Below, piece by piece: positions 1 to 8,200 of a DNA stretch of 64,000 nucleotides. Both the position numbers and the translations under genes were made by a program. The stretch is from Jannaschia faecimaris (GTDB lineage: Bacteria > Pseudomonadota > Alphaproteobacteria > Rhodobacterales > Rhodobacteraceae). Within the stretch, counting starts at the first letter, position 1. Each line of letters opens with the position of its first letter. The notes beneath the pieces were generated by a model that saw only the letters and a list, made by a program, of their open reading frames with translations, was not told where the DNA came from and did no database searches. The stretch spans positions 372,001-436,000 of the forward strand of contig NZ_FNPX01000001.1 in assembly GCF_900107415.1 (NCBI RefSeq), given 5' to 3'.

Positions 1-237
1 GGTTATCGGCGCACCGGGCATTCCGGGCTGCGTCCGACGCTCCGTGGTGTCGATATTCGGCTCGGCCTGACCCGCGGCGAGCGCGTTCTGGCGGGCCATG
101 ATCTCTTCCAACGTCGTCGCACCCCCGGTCGCGGACCGGTCGATGACCAAAGGGTCGTCAGGGCCGCCGGTCGGGACCGCGTCCTGGGCCATGGCGGGCA
201 TGGCGAAGGCGATCAGAAACAAAAGTGTTCGAAGCAT
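1..237 (-). CDS. Formate dehydrogenase gamma subunit, N-terminal part (runs off window)
   Basis: Reading leftward from an ATG at 235-237, 79 codons stay open to the window edge. The product begins with a hydrophobic signal-like segment (MLRTLLFLIAFAMPAMAQ) followed by a polar, Pro/Gly-rich periplasmic-looking stretch. It lies 70 bp downstream of the beta subunit gene on the same strand, where alphaproteobacterial operons carry the cytochrome b556 gamma subunit; in this group the gamma subunit has an N-terminal secreted extension ahead of its membrane helices. The haem-binding helices themselves lie outside the window, so the identity rests on position and on the extension. It would anchor the dehydrogenase to the membrane and pass electrons to quinone. 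Confidence 0.6.
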   Translation of the reverse strand, partial: MLRTLLFLIAFAMPAMAQDAVPTGGPDDPLVIDRSATGGATTLEEIMARQNALAAGQAEPNIDTTERRTQPGMPGAPIT

Positions 238-307
238 CAGGGTTCCCCATCGCGAGACGAATAAGGCCCGCCCCGATTGATCGGAGCGGGCCGAAATTTA
301 CCTTGGC

Positions 308-907
308 TCAGTTGTCACGAGCTTCCGGACCATAGGCTGTGGACCAGCCCCAGGCACCGGAGCCGAAGCCACGTGCCACCACACGTTCGCGGTAGATGTC
401 GGAAACTTCCGACGCATCACCGGCCAGCAGGGCCTTGGTGGCGCACATCTCGGCGCAGACGGGCAGTTTGCCCTCCGCGATCCGGTTGCGACCGTACTTG
501 GTGAACTCGACCTCGGACATGTCTTCTTCCGGGCCACCGGCGCAGAAGGTGCATTTGTCCATCTTGCCGCGGCTGCCGAAGTTGCCGGCTGTCGGAAACT
601 GCGGCGCGCCGAAGGGGCAGGCATAGAAGCAGTAGCCACAACCGATACACAGGTCCTTGGAGTGCAACACGATGCCATCGGCGGTCTGGTAGAAGCAGTC
701 CGTCGGGCAGACCGCCATGCAGGGCGCGTCCGAGCAGTGCATGCAGGCAACCGAGATCGAGCGTTCGCCCGGCTGGCCATCCTGAATGGTGACCACCTTG
801 CGGCGGTTGATGCCCCAGGGGACTTCATGCTCGTTCTTGCAGGCGGTGACGCAGGCGTTGCATTCGATGCAGCGTTCGGCGTCGACGAGGAATTTTGCGC
901 GTGCCAT
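308..907 (-). CDS. fdh3B: Formate dehydrogenase beta subunit, four [4Fe-4S] clusters
   Basis: The 199-residue product is a ferredoxin-like electron-transfer subunit. Cysteines come in four groups: C13/C16/C19/C23, C55/C58/C63/C67, C87/C90/C93/C97 and C119/C122 with C151/C155, the arrangement expected for four cubane clusters. The start at 905-907 is preceded by an AAGGAGA ribosome site; an open frame continues further upstream but that part overlaps the alpha gene and does not look like protein. Electrons from the molybdenum or tungsten site of the alpha subunit pass through this subunit to the gamma subunit. It follows the alpha gene by 13 bp, so the two are co-translated from one operon. 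Confidence 0.93.
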   Translation of the reverse strand: MARAKFLVDAERCIECNACVTACKNEHEVPWGINRRKVVTIQDGQPGERSISVACMHCSDAPCMAVCPTDCFYQTADGIVLHSKDLCIGCGYCFYACPFGAPQFPTAGNFGSRGKMDKCTFCAGGPEEDMSEVEFTKYGRNRIAEGKLPVCAEMCATKALLAGDASEVSDIYRERVVARGFGSGAWGWSTAYGPEARDN

Positions 908-920
908 TTCTTTCGTCTCC

Positions 921-3890
921 TTAGGCTGCGTAGATCTTGCAGAGAGTCGATTTCGTCTCCTGCATCTGCGTGACCGAGTCGTATCCGTAGGTTTGGGCCG
1001 TGTTGGTGGACTCACCAAGCACGATCGGGTCGGCACCTTCCGGGTAATTCTCCCGCAGGTCGCGCCCCTCGAAGATGCCGCCGAAGTGGAAGGGCATGAA
1101 GGCAACGCCTTCACCCACCCGCGGGGTCACCATCGCCTTGACCAGAACCTTGCCGCCTTCCGGGCCTTCGACCCAGACGTCGCCGCCCTCGCGCACGCCC
1201 AGGTTGTTGGCGTCACGCGGGTTGATCTCGACGAACATCTCTTGCTGGAGTTCGGCAAGCCACGGGTTGGACCGCGTCTCGTCTCCGCCACCCTCGTATT
1301 CGACCAGGCGGCCGGAGGTGAGGATGATCGGATACTCCTGCGAGAAGTCGTTCTCCTGAATGGAGGCGTAACGGGTCGGAACGCGCCAGAACTTCTTGTC
1401 CTCATAGGTGCCGTATTCGGCCACGAGGTCACGACGCGGCGTGTACAGCGGCTCGCGGTGCAGCGGGACCGGATCGGGGAAGGTCCAGACCACGGCGCGG
1501 GCCTTGGCATTGCCGAAGGGGGCACAGCCGTGGGCGATCGCGACACGCTGGATGCCACCCGACAGGTCGGTCTTCCAGTTCACGCCACCGACCTTTTCCT
1601 TGTAGTCGGAGGGCATTTCGCCCTGCTGCGATGTCTCTCCGACTTCTTCCTCACCGGGGCGGGCGTCGCGGAATCCGCTTACCCATTCGATCATCGCCCG
1701 CTCGTAGGGTGTCAGATCGGCGTCCCAGCCGAGGTCCTGAAGCATCTGCATCGTGAACTCGGGATAGCCGTCCTGGATTTCCGAGCCGACGGAGTAGACG
1801 CCTTCGGCCAGAAGGTTGTCGCCGTCCCGCTCCACGCCGAAACGGGCACGGAAGGTCAGGCCGCCTTCGGCGACCGGCAGCGACATGTCGTACAGGTTCG
1901 CGGTGCCGGGGTGGTTCATCTCGGGGTTGCCCCAGGCCGGCCAGGGCATACCGTAGTAATCCCCATCAGCCGGACCACCGACAGCGCGCAGCGACGTCTT
2001 GTCGAAGGTGTGCTGGTTGGCCATGTGCATCTTGATGCGCTCGGGTGACTGCCCGGTATAGCCGATCGTCCACATGCCGCGGTTGAACTCCCGCGTCAGG
2101 TCTTCGATCAGGGGCGTGTCCTCGGCTTCCATCTCGATGTTGCGGAAGATCCGGTCAGCGAACCCGAACTTCTTGGCGAATTTCGCCATGATGATGTGGT
2201 CGGGCAGGCTCTCGAACAGCGGGTCGACCACCTTGTCGCGCCACTGAAGCGAGCGGTTGGAGGCCGTAACCGAACCGCGCGTTTCGAATTGCGTCGTCGC
2301 GGGTAGCAGGTAAACGCCGTCCTCGCGGTCCTGCATCGCCGCCACGAGGGTCGGGAAGGGGTCGACGACGACGAGAAGATCAAGCTTCTCCATCGCGGTC
2401 TTCATTTCCTTCATGCGGGTCTGGCTGTTGGCGGCGTGGCCCCAGAAGACCATCGCGCGCGTGTTCGCGGGTTGGTCGATGTTCTCCGCTTCCTCCAGTA
2501 CACCGTCGATCCAGCGCGAGACCGGGATGCCGGTCGCGTTCATCATCTTGGTGTCGTTGAATTCGGCATCGCTGAAGCGGCCCTTCAGCCAGTCGATGTC
2601 TTCGTCCCAGACACGGGCCCAGTGACCCCAGGCCCCGTCCGAAAGTCCATAGTAGCCCGGCAGCGTGTCGGCCAGAACGCCGAGGTCCGTGGCACCCTGC
2701 ACGTTGCAGTGGCCGCGGAAGATGTTGGTGCCGCCACCCTCGGTGCCCATGTTGCCAAGGGCCAGCTGCAGAATGCAGTAGGCGCGGGTGTTGTTGTTGC
2801 CGTTGGTGTGCTGCGTGCCACCCATGCACCAGATGACGGTGCCGGGTCGGTTTTCAGCCAGGAGGCGCGCGACGCGGCGCAGCTGCGATGCCGGGGCTCC
2901 GGAGACGCGCTCCACCTCCTCGGGGGTCCAGCGTTTCACCTCTTCGCGGATCTGATCCATGCCCCAGACACGGGTGCGGATGAACTCCTTGTCTTCCCAC
3001 CCGTTCTCGAAGATGTGCCACAGGATGCCCCAGACCAGCGCCACGTCGGTGCCGGGCCGGAAGCGGACGTATTCGTCGGCATGGGCGGCGGTGCGGGTAT
3101 AGCGCGGATCGCAAACGATCAGGGGGGCCGACTGCTCTTCCTTGGCTTTCAGGATGTGCAGCAGCGAGACGGGGTGCGCCTCGGCCGGGTTGCCGCCGAT
3201 CAGGAAGATCGCCTTGGACTTGTGGATGTCGTTGTAGCTGTTGGTCATGGCGCCGTAGCCCCAGGTGTTCGCAACGCCCGCCACCGTGGTGGAGTGACAG
3301 ATGCGCGCCTGGTGATCGACGTTGTTCGTACCCCAATAGGCGGCGAACTTACGGAACAGATAGGCCTGTTCGTTGGAATGCTTGGCTGAACCCAGCCAGT
3401 AAACCGAGTCCGGGCCGGATTCGTCGCGGATGGTCAGCATCTGGTCGCCGATCTCGTCGATCGCCTGCTCCCAGGAGACGCGCTCCCACTGGCCGCCGAC
3501 TTTCTTCATCGGGTACTTCAGGCGACGCTCGCCGTGGGCATGCTCGCGGACCGCGGCCCCCTTGGCGCAGTGAGCGCCGAGGTTGAACGGGCTGTCATAG
3601 GCCGGCTCCTGGCCGAACCAGACGCCGTTCTGCACTTCGGCAACGACCGTGCAGCCAACCGAGCAGTGGGTGCAGACGGATTTGATCTTCTGGACGCCGT
3701 CGGCGACCGCGTATTCAGCGACCTGCGCCTGGGCGACGTTGCCGCCGGTCGCGCCGATGGCAGCAAGGCCGCCGATGGCCAGCCCGGAGCCGCGCAGGAA
3801 CGAACGGCGATCAACGCCGGTCTTTGCAGCGCGGTCAAGAACGGCGACGCCGCCGGAGCGAGGAGCCTGGGTGGTTTTTCTACGAAGCAT
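921..3890 (-). CDS. fdhA: Formate dehydrogenase alpha subunit (bis-MGD Mo/W enzyme, Tat exported)
   Basis: The 989-residue catalytic subunit oxidises formate to CO2. A twin-arginine signal (RRSFLRG near residue 28) with an AQA cleavage site near residue 56 sends the folded enzyme to the periplasm. Cysteines 73, 76, 80 and 108 ligate the N-terminal [4Fe-4S] cluster. The motif ARICHS places Cys198-His199 at the active site, so this is a cysteine rather than a selenocysteine enzyme; no in-frame TGA is seen there. The C-terminal molybdopterin dinucleotide-binding domain begins around residue 840 (PIILTSGRLVEYEGGG). It is preceded by a small Tat-signal gene and a TorD-type chaperone. Whether the metal is Mo or W cannot be read from the sequence; a tungstate importer lies 6.5 kb away. 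Confidence 0.95.
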   Translation of the reverse strand: MLRRKTTQAPRSGGVAVLDRAAKTGVDRRSFLRGSGLAIGGLAAIGATGGNVAQAQVAEYAVADGVQKIKSVCTHCSVGCTVVAEVQNGVWFGQEPAYDSPFNLGAHCAKGAAVREHAHGERRLKYPMKKVGGQWERVSWEQAIDEIGDQMLTIRDESGPDSVYWLGSAKHSNEQAYLFRKFAAYWGTNNVDHQARICHSTTVAGVANTWGYGAMTNSYNDIHKSKAIFLIGGNPAEAHPVSLLHILKAKEEQSAPLIVCDPRYTRTAAHADEYVRFRPGTDVALVWGILWHIFENGWEDKEFIRTRVWGMDQIREEVKRWTPEEVERVSGAPASQLRRVARLLAENRPGTVIWCMGGTQHTNGNNNTRAYCILQLALGNMGTEGGGTNIFRGHCNVQGATDLGVLADTLPGYYGLSDGAWGHWARVWDEDIDWLKGRFSDAEFNDTKMMNATGIPVSRWIDGVLEEAENIDQPANTRAMVFWGHAANSQTRMKEMKTAMEKLDLLVVVDPFPTLVAAMQDREDGVYLLPATTQFETRGSVTASNRSLQWRDKVVDPLFESLPDHIIMAKFAKKFGFADRIFRNIEMEAEDTPLIEDLTREFNRGMWTIGYTGQSPERIKMHMANQHTFDKTSLRAVGGPADGDYYGMPWPAWGNPEMNHPGTANLYDMSLPVAEGGLTFRARFGVERDGDNLLAEGVYSVGSEIQDGYPEFTMQMLQDLGWDADLTPYERAMIEWVSGFRDARPGEEEVGETSQQGEMPSDYKEKVGGVNWKTDLSGGIQRVAIAHGCAPFGNAKARAVVWTFPDPVPLHREPLYTPRRDLVAEYGTYEDKKFWRVPTRYASIQENDFSQEYPIILTSGRLVEYEGGGDETRSNPWLAELQQEMFVEINPRDANNLGVREGGDVWVEGPEGGKVLVKAMVTPRVGEGVAFMPFHFGGIFEGRDLRENYPEGADPIVLGESTNTAQTYGYDSVTQMQETKSTLCKIYAA

Positions 3891-3902
3891 TTCGTCCCCT
3901 CC

Positions 3903-4094
3903 TCAGAAGCGCGCGCTGGCGAAATAGGCGCGCGTGTGCTCGGTGTCTGCCAGACCCTTCTGCGGGCCGGTCGCGGCTTCGGCCGTCTCGGTTCCGGCAA
4001 GGGTCGTCGCCGCCACGGCGGCGGGCGCGGCGGCCGCCATCTTCAGGAAACCCCGGCGTTTGCCGTCGACCTTGGTGTCGGTTTTATCCGTCAT
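3903..4094 (-). CDS. Small Tat-signal protein of the formate dehydrogenase region
   Basis: A 63-residue protein consisting almost only of a twin-arginine signal (KRRGFLKM followed by an Ala-rich hydrophobic core) and a short tail of about 25 residues. Two ATG codons are possible; the GGAGGA ribosome site abuts the first one (4098-4100) and sits at correct spacing for the second (4092-4094), so the second was chosen. Proteins of this kind occur just upstream of alpha subunits of formate dehydrogenases (formate dehydrogenase region Tat target family). It contains no cysteine or metal motif. A role as a structural or export-helper peptide is inference. It ends 12 bp before the alpha gene. Confidence 0.8.
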   Translation of the reverse strand: MTDKTDTKVDGKRRGFLKMAAAAPAAVAATTLAGTETAEAATGPQKGLADTEHTRAYFASARF

Positions 4095-4121
4095 GCTCAT
4101 TCCTCCAAAAAGATGCGGCTG

Positions 4122-4736
4122 TCAGGCGGTCGCCAACCGGAACGCTTCGCGCTCGATTTCCATGAATTCGCGGCCCACGTCGCCAACGGCGGCATATAGG
4201 GATGCGGTTTTTGCCTTGGACAGATCCGTGAAGAAATGTCCGGCCCAGGGGGCGACATGCTTGCCCCAGAAGTCGCGTTGGCGCGATAAGACCAACGGCG
4301 CGCCGAAGCGGCCCACGATGATCGCGCCCATGACCTCCATCAGACTGGCGATCCCGTCCTCGGGCTCAAACACGCCCTCCGCACGGGCCAGGCCCAGCGC
4401 CATGAAGTCGCGCCGCAGCGCACCGAGGGGCTTCTCGTTCAGGAATCCAGTCAGGTAAAAGCTGGCATAGGGCAGCAATTCGCCACGCCCCAGACCGATG
4501 AAAAGCGCGTTGTACTCCCGCTTCACGTCCTTGACGTCCGCATCCCGTGCGGCAGTCGCGAGCTTTGTGATTGCACGGCCAAGGGCACTGTCGTCGCCTT
4601 CCAGCGCAGCAGTCTGGTCGAGCGTCATCCGGTCCATTGGACGAGACAATACAAGGCCGAGATAATTATAGAGATCCGCGCGCAGGCGGTCCTCGTCCGT
4701 TGGCTGACCCGCTGGTCCGGGTGCAGTTGCGTTCAT
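4122..4736 (-). CDS. TorD/DmsD-family molybdoenzyme chaperone
   Basis: The 204-residue product matches the all-helical TorD family: an N-terminal LYNYLGLVLSRPM segment, a central YASFYLTGFLNEKPL stretch equivalent to the family YxSxYL motif, and a conserved downstream W/H/F region (WAGHFFTDL). Such chaperones bind the Tat signal of a molybdoenzyme and hold it back from export until the cofactor is inserted. The gene sits between the DUF3306 gene, which it overlaps by 4 bp (ATGA), and the small Tat-signal gene, so the cognate client is almost certainly the formate dehydrogenase alpha subunit. The length is normal for the family. Confidence 0.88.
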   Translation of the reverse strand: MNATAPGPAGQPTDEDRLRADLYNYLGLVLSRPMDRMTLDQTAALEGDDSALGRAITKLATAARDADVKDVKREYNALFIGLGRGELLPYASFYLTGFLNEKPLGALRRDFMALGLARAEGVFEPEDGIASLMEVMGAIIVGRFGAPLVLSRQRDFWGKHVAPWAGHFFTDLSKAKTASLYAAVGDVGREFMEIEREAFRLATA

Positions 4737-5362
4737 TCCCGATCGTCCTCCTCGAAGGTGAAGCGCATTCGTATTGAAGGCTTCACCACAGGGCCCGAAG
4801 TCTCCTCAGCCCCGGTATTCCTGAGCATACCATTAACTTTTGCTTTACCTTCATCAAGGGGATTCTGGTCACCTGCGGCAATCTTGGTTTCCCGATCTTT
4901 TTCATCGGGTACAACGATTTCCCGGTCGTCGGTGATCTTTGCCTCTGCCGTTTCGGCGTCTTCGGCCATCTTTTGCACGTGCGCGGCCAGACCCTTACCC
5001 ACCTGATAGGACGTCTTGAGAACGCCATCTTTCAGGCCATTTCCAGTGAAATCTCCGTCGTAATCGTTAAGCCCGTCGACGCAGGCGAGCACTGGATTGG
5101 ACCGCCAGAGGCTGCGCAACGCGCGATTCCTGATATGCTGCGGCACCTGTTTTGCCATGAACGCCGCGATGTTATCGCCGGACTTGGCCGTGTCCGGATT
5201 GGGCAGGTTCAGAGATTCCAGCAGTTCTGCCTCCGTCATTTCGGCCTGGGCGGCTGCGCGCTCGGCCTGTTCGGCCTGCTCCCGCGCTTCGGATTCGGAC
5301 TTGCGCTCGGCCTCCTGCGCTTCCTCGACGGCTCCTTTGCGGCGGGACCAGAAATCGCTCAT
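4733..5362 (-). CDS. DUF3306 family protein
   Basis: This 209-residue protein begins MSDFWSRRKGAVEEA, followed by a highly charged Glu/Ala/Arg-rich segment (residues 10-45, probably helical or coiled), then a conserved core with LNLPNPDT, AAFMAKQVPQHIRNRALRSLWRSNPVLA and DGLNDYDGDF. The last 80 residues are acidic and likely disordered. DUF3306 genes are known companions of DUF3305 and formate dehydrogenase in proteobacteria; the biochemical role is unknown. The gene overlaps both neighbours by 4 bp, so it is translated together with DUF3305 and TorD. A part in assembling the dehydrogenase is inference from context. Confidence 0.82.
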   Translation of the reverse strand: MSDFWSRRKGAVEEAQEAERKSESEAREQAEQAERAAAQAEMTEAELLESLNLPNPDTAKSGDNIAAFMAKQVPQHIRNRALRSLWRSNPVLACVDGLNDYDGDFTGNGLKDGVLKTSYQVGKGLAAHVQKMAEDAETAEAKITDDREIVVPDEKDRETKIAAGDQNPLDEGKAKVNGMLRNTGAEETSGPVVKPSIRMRFTFEEDDRE

Positions 5363-5928
5363 TCCGGCGTCCCCTCGGCCTTGCGGGCGCGCAGCGATTG
5401 CGGGTTACGCCAGACATCCGCGACCTGCGCAATCCGCTCGTCGCCCTTGCCGTCCTGCGCCTCGCCTTCTTCGCGCCGGTCGCGTTTGCGCTTCACGAAG
5501 GGGTCATCCTCGTGGTGCAACGCGACGAAGGTTTCGACCCATTCGATCATGCCCTTCGGCATGGCAACTTTTTCAATCCGATCCTCGGCGTCGACATCGT
5601 GAAAGCTCGCCTCGAACGGAGAGGCGGTGACCAGCACCGGGTCGGGCCGTCCGGTGCCACGCAGCGCGACCCAGACGGAGGGCTGTTGCGATGTAAGGTT
5701 CTGCACAAGACTGTCGGTGTCCTTGCGGTGCATCTGCAATGTCAGGGTCGCGGCGTGGTATTCGGCGACATCCCCATCTTCCCGCATCAGCTTCCAGTCG
5801 GCACGCGGGGCGTGGGGGATGATCCCGACGAAAGTCCAGTTCTGCGCGACCCAGCGGGTCACACCCGGAGCGCGCCGAATCAGAATGCCGACGGGCATCT
5901 CGGCGATCTTTGGAGCTTGGTTGTTCAT
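5359..5928 (-). CDS. DUF3305 family protein, first gene of the formate dehydrogenase operon
   Basis: The 189-residue product starts at ATG 5926-5928 (MNNQAPKIAEMPVGILIRR). An open frame extends much further upstream but it is antisense to the divergent ferredoxin gene and shows no protein-like composition. The core (VTRWVAQNWTFVGIIPHA, then VWVALRGTGRPDPVLVTASPFEA) fits DUF3305, a family that almost always neighbours DUF3306 and formate dehydrogenase. The C-terminal third is basic, including a run KRKRDRR. Function is unknown. It is the promoter-proximal gene: 124 bp separate it from the divergent plus-strand cassette, and both promoters must lie there. Confidence 0.82.
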   Translation of the reverse strand: MNNQAPKIAEMPVGILIRRAPGVTRWVAQNWTFVGIIPHAPRADWKLMREDGDVAEYHAATLTLQMHRKDTDSLVQNLTSQQPSVWVALRGTGRPDPVLVTASPFEASFHDVDAEDRIEKVAMPKGMIEWVETFVALHHEDDPFVKRKRDRREEGEAQDGKGDERIAQVADVWRNPQSLRARKAEGTPE

Positions 5929-6052
5929 GCACACATGCTGCAACGCATCACGTGTCAATGTGAAGAGACGATATCTGACAGCGACACAGGCGTCGTCTTG
6001 CAACCTGACGGGCGTCGTGTGCATCTGAGCGCCGGGGATAGAGGAGAGACCG

Positions 6053-7987
6053 ATGACCGGACGCGACCAAGCGGGCCATCTTGTTCTATGCACATGCGCC
6101 GGATCGCAGCCTGTCGATGCAAAGGCATTGTCCGCGGCCACGGGTCGGGCCTGCGGGAAGGTGCACGATGCGTTGTGTCTCGCCACGCCGGACATTGTCG
6201 GGCGCGCTTTCGCGGGGCCGAACACGCTGATGGCCTGCGTGCAAGAGGCCGAAGCGCTGACTGCGCTGGCCACCGAAGCCGGGATCGCCGCGCCGCATTT
6301 CGTCGATATCCGCGACCGCGCAGGCTGGGGCGAGGGCGACGTCACAGCCAAGCAGGCCGCGCTTCTGGCCGAAGGTGACTTGGCTCCGGCAGAGCCCCGC
6401 ATCCTCGATGTGACGTCCGACGGTCTGTGCTTGATCGTCGGTCCCGAAGATGCAGCGCTTGCCGCTGCCGATCGGCTCAAGGATGCCTTGGCCGTAACTG
6501 TCCTTCTGACCGACGCCGGCGCTGCGCCCGACAAGCAGCCCTTCGACGTCGTCGCTGGGCGTATCCGCAAGGCCGCCGGAGCTTTCGGCGGGTTTGAACT
6601 GACGCTGGATACCCTGTGTCAGATCAATCCGACCGGGCGGCAGACCACCTTCACCGCGCCGCGCGACGGGGCCAAGACCCGCTGTGATATCATCCTTGAT
6701 ATGACCGGGGGCACTCCGCTGTTCCCGGCCCACCATAAGCGGGAAGGCTATCTGCGCCCCGATCCCAAGAATCCGCAAGCGGTGGCCGATGCCATACTTG
6801 AGGCCAGCCAGATGGTCGGCACCTTCGAGAAGGTGCTGCACGTCCGGACCGAGTCCGCGCTGTGTGCCCACAGCCGGGCCGAGCAGACGGGCTGCACCAA
6901 CTGCCTCGACATCTGCCCGACCGGCGCCATCGTACCCGACGGCGAACATGTCACCATCGACCCGATGATCTGCGCGGGCTGCGGGGCCTGTTCGTCGGTC
7001 TGTCCGTCGGGCGCGGTCGCCTATGCCGCGCCGCCGGTCGACGATACCTTCCGCCGGATCGAGATACTGGCCCGGACTTTCCGCACCCACGGCAAGACAC
7101 CGACGCTTCTGATTCACGATGACCACGGGCGCGAGATGATCGCCCTGTCCGCGCGTCACGGGGCGGGCCTGCCGGACCATGCCGTGCCGCTACATATCCC
7201 CGCCATCGCTGCCTTCGGCCACGCCGAAATCATGGCGGCGCTGGGAGCCGGGTTTGCGCGTGTCGATATCCTGCCGTCCCCACGGACGGAACGGGATCCG
7301 GTGCTGGACCAGATCGCTCTGGCCAATGCGCTGGCCGGACGCGACGCTGCACGACTGATCGACGTGACCGACCCGGAGGCTTTGGAAAAGGCTCTACGTG
7401 GCGGGTTCGAGACTGTTTTGCACGATCCGATCCTGCCTATGGGCACGCGGCGTCAAGTCACGCGCGTCGCCGCAACGGCGCTTCACGATGCCACGACTGT
7501 CCTGCCTTTGCCGGACGGTGCGCCTTACGGCGCGGTGGTTGTCGACACCGATGCTTGCACGCTTTGCCTGTCGTGTGTCTCGCTGTGTCCGTCCGGCGCG
7601 CTGATGGACAACGTGGACCGACCCGAACTGCGGTTCCAGGAAGACGCCTGCCTGCAATGCGGTCTGTGCGCCAACATTTGCCCCGAAGACGCGATTACGT
7701 TGCAGCCGCAGTTGAATCTCTCGCCCGATGCACTTTCGCCGCGCATCCTGAACGCGGAAGAGCCAGCGGAGTGCGTCGAGTGCGGCAAGCCTTTCGGCGT
7801 TGCTTCGACCATCGAACGCATTGCCGGGATGCTGGCCGACAAGCACCCGATGTTCGGGGCCGAGAAGGCCCGCATGATCCGCATGTGCGACACCTGCCGG
7901 GTCAATGCGATGGCCCATTCCGAAAACAACCCCTTCGCCTCCGCTCCGCGCCCCAAAACGCGGACGAGCGACGATTATCTAAATTAG
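6053..7987 (+). CDS. Large multi-cluster 4Fe-4S ferredoxin-type protein
   Basis: The 644-residue soluble protein has two well separated pairs of [4Fe-4S] motifs. The first, near residues 279-320, reads CTNCLDICP then CAGCGACSSVCP. The second, near residues 503-550, reads CTLCLSCVSLCP then CLQCGLCANICP. Near the C-terminus CVECGKPF and CDTCRVNA form a zinc-ribbon-like or further metal site. An N-terminal CTC motif (residues 13-15) adds further cysteines. No membrane segment or signal is seen, so it acts in the cytoplasm. Related proteins are encoded next to formate dehydrogenase in Rhodobacterales. It may feed electrons or assembled clusters to the dehydrogenase or its maturation; this is inference. 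It heads a five-gene overlapped cassette divergent from the dehydrogenase operon. Confidence 0.8.
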   Translation: MTGRDQAGHLVLCTCAGSQPVDAKALSAATGRACGKVHDALCLATPDIVGRAFAGPNTLMACVQEAEALTALATEAGIAAPHFVDIRDRAGWGEGDVTAKQAALLAEGDLAPAEPRILDVTSDGLCLIVGPEDAALAAADRLKDALAVTVLLTDAGAAPDKQPFDVVAGRIRKAAGAFGGFELTLDTLCQINPTGRQTTFTAPRDGAKTRCDIILDMTGGTPLFPAHHKREGYLRPDPKNPQAVADAILEASQMVGTFEKVLHVRTESALCAHSRAEQTGCTNCLDICPTGAIVPDGEHVTIDPMICAGCGACSSVCPSGAVAYAAPPVDDTFRRIEILARTFRTHGKTPTLLIHDDHGREMIALSARHGAGLPDHAVPLHIPAIAAFGHAEIMAALGAGFARVDILPSPRTERDPVLDQIALANALAGRDAARLIDVTDPEALEKALRGGFETVLHDPILPMGTRRQVTRVAATALHDATTVLPLPDGAPYGAVVVDTDACTLCLSCVSLCPSGALMDNVDRPELRFQEDACLQCGLCANICPEDAITLQPQLNLSPDALSPRILNAEEPAECVECGKPFGVASTIERIAGMLADKHPMFGAEKARMIRMCDTCRVNAMAHSENNPFASAPRPKTRTSDDYLN

Positions 7988-7996
7988 GAGACATTC

Positions 7997-8200
7997 ATGC
8001 CCGACAATCGTTCAGACGAATTCAACATGTCCATGCGCAAGTTCCTCAAGCAGGTCGGCGTGACGTCTCAGCAGGCCATCGAGAAGGCCGCGCGTGACGC
8101 GGGCACCGACGGTCCGTTCCACGCGAAGGTCGTCCTGACCATTGACGGGCTGGAGCTGGAGCATGTGGTGACCGGCACCATCAACGGCAGCCCGGAATGA
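7997..8200 (+). CDS. Small conserved protein, DUF6494-like
   Basis: A 67-residue soluble protein beginning MPDNRSDEFNMSMRKFLKQVGVTSQQAIEKAAR, ending in a short beta-like segment (KVVLTIDGLELEHVVTGTI). An AGGAGA site precedes the ATG. It starts 9 bp after the ferredoxin gene and overlaps the following Mrp gene by 4 bp (ATGA), so it belongs to the same transcript. The sequence agrees with my memory of DUF6494, a small family found beside formate dehydrogenase genes in Rhodobacterales; this assignment was not checked by search. Function is unknown. Constant position between two Fe-S related proteins suggests an adaptor role, which is inference. Confidence 0.7.
   Translation: MPDNRSDEFNMSMRKFLKQVGVTSQQAIEKAARDAGTDGPFHAKVVLTIDGLELEHVVTGTINGSPE

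Noticed and set aside
786-2048. Open frame of 420 codons on the plus strand opposite fdhA
   Set aside because: It is antisense to a well-conserved catalytic subunit, has the Val/Gly/Arg/His-rich composition typical of shadow frames in high-GC DNA, and matches no family I know.
3290-3310. Possible selenocysteine codon in the formate dehydrogenase active site
   Set aside because: The active-site motif ARICHS uses an ordinary cysteine codon; no in-frame TGA or downstream SECIS-like hairpin is needed.
2436-3389. Open frame of 317 codons on the plus strand opposite fdhA
   Set aside because: Same reasons: shadow of the alpha subunit, no protein-like motifs.
5929-6570. Upstream extension of the DUF3305 frame
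   Set aside because: It overlaps the divergent ferredoxin gene on the opposite strand and has no family similarity; ATG at 5928 gives a normal DUF3305 start.
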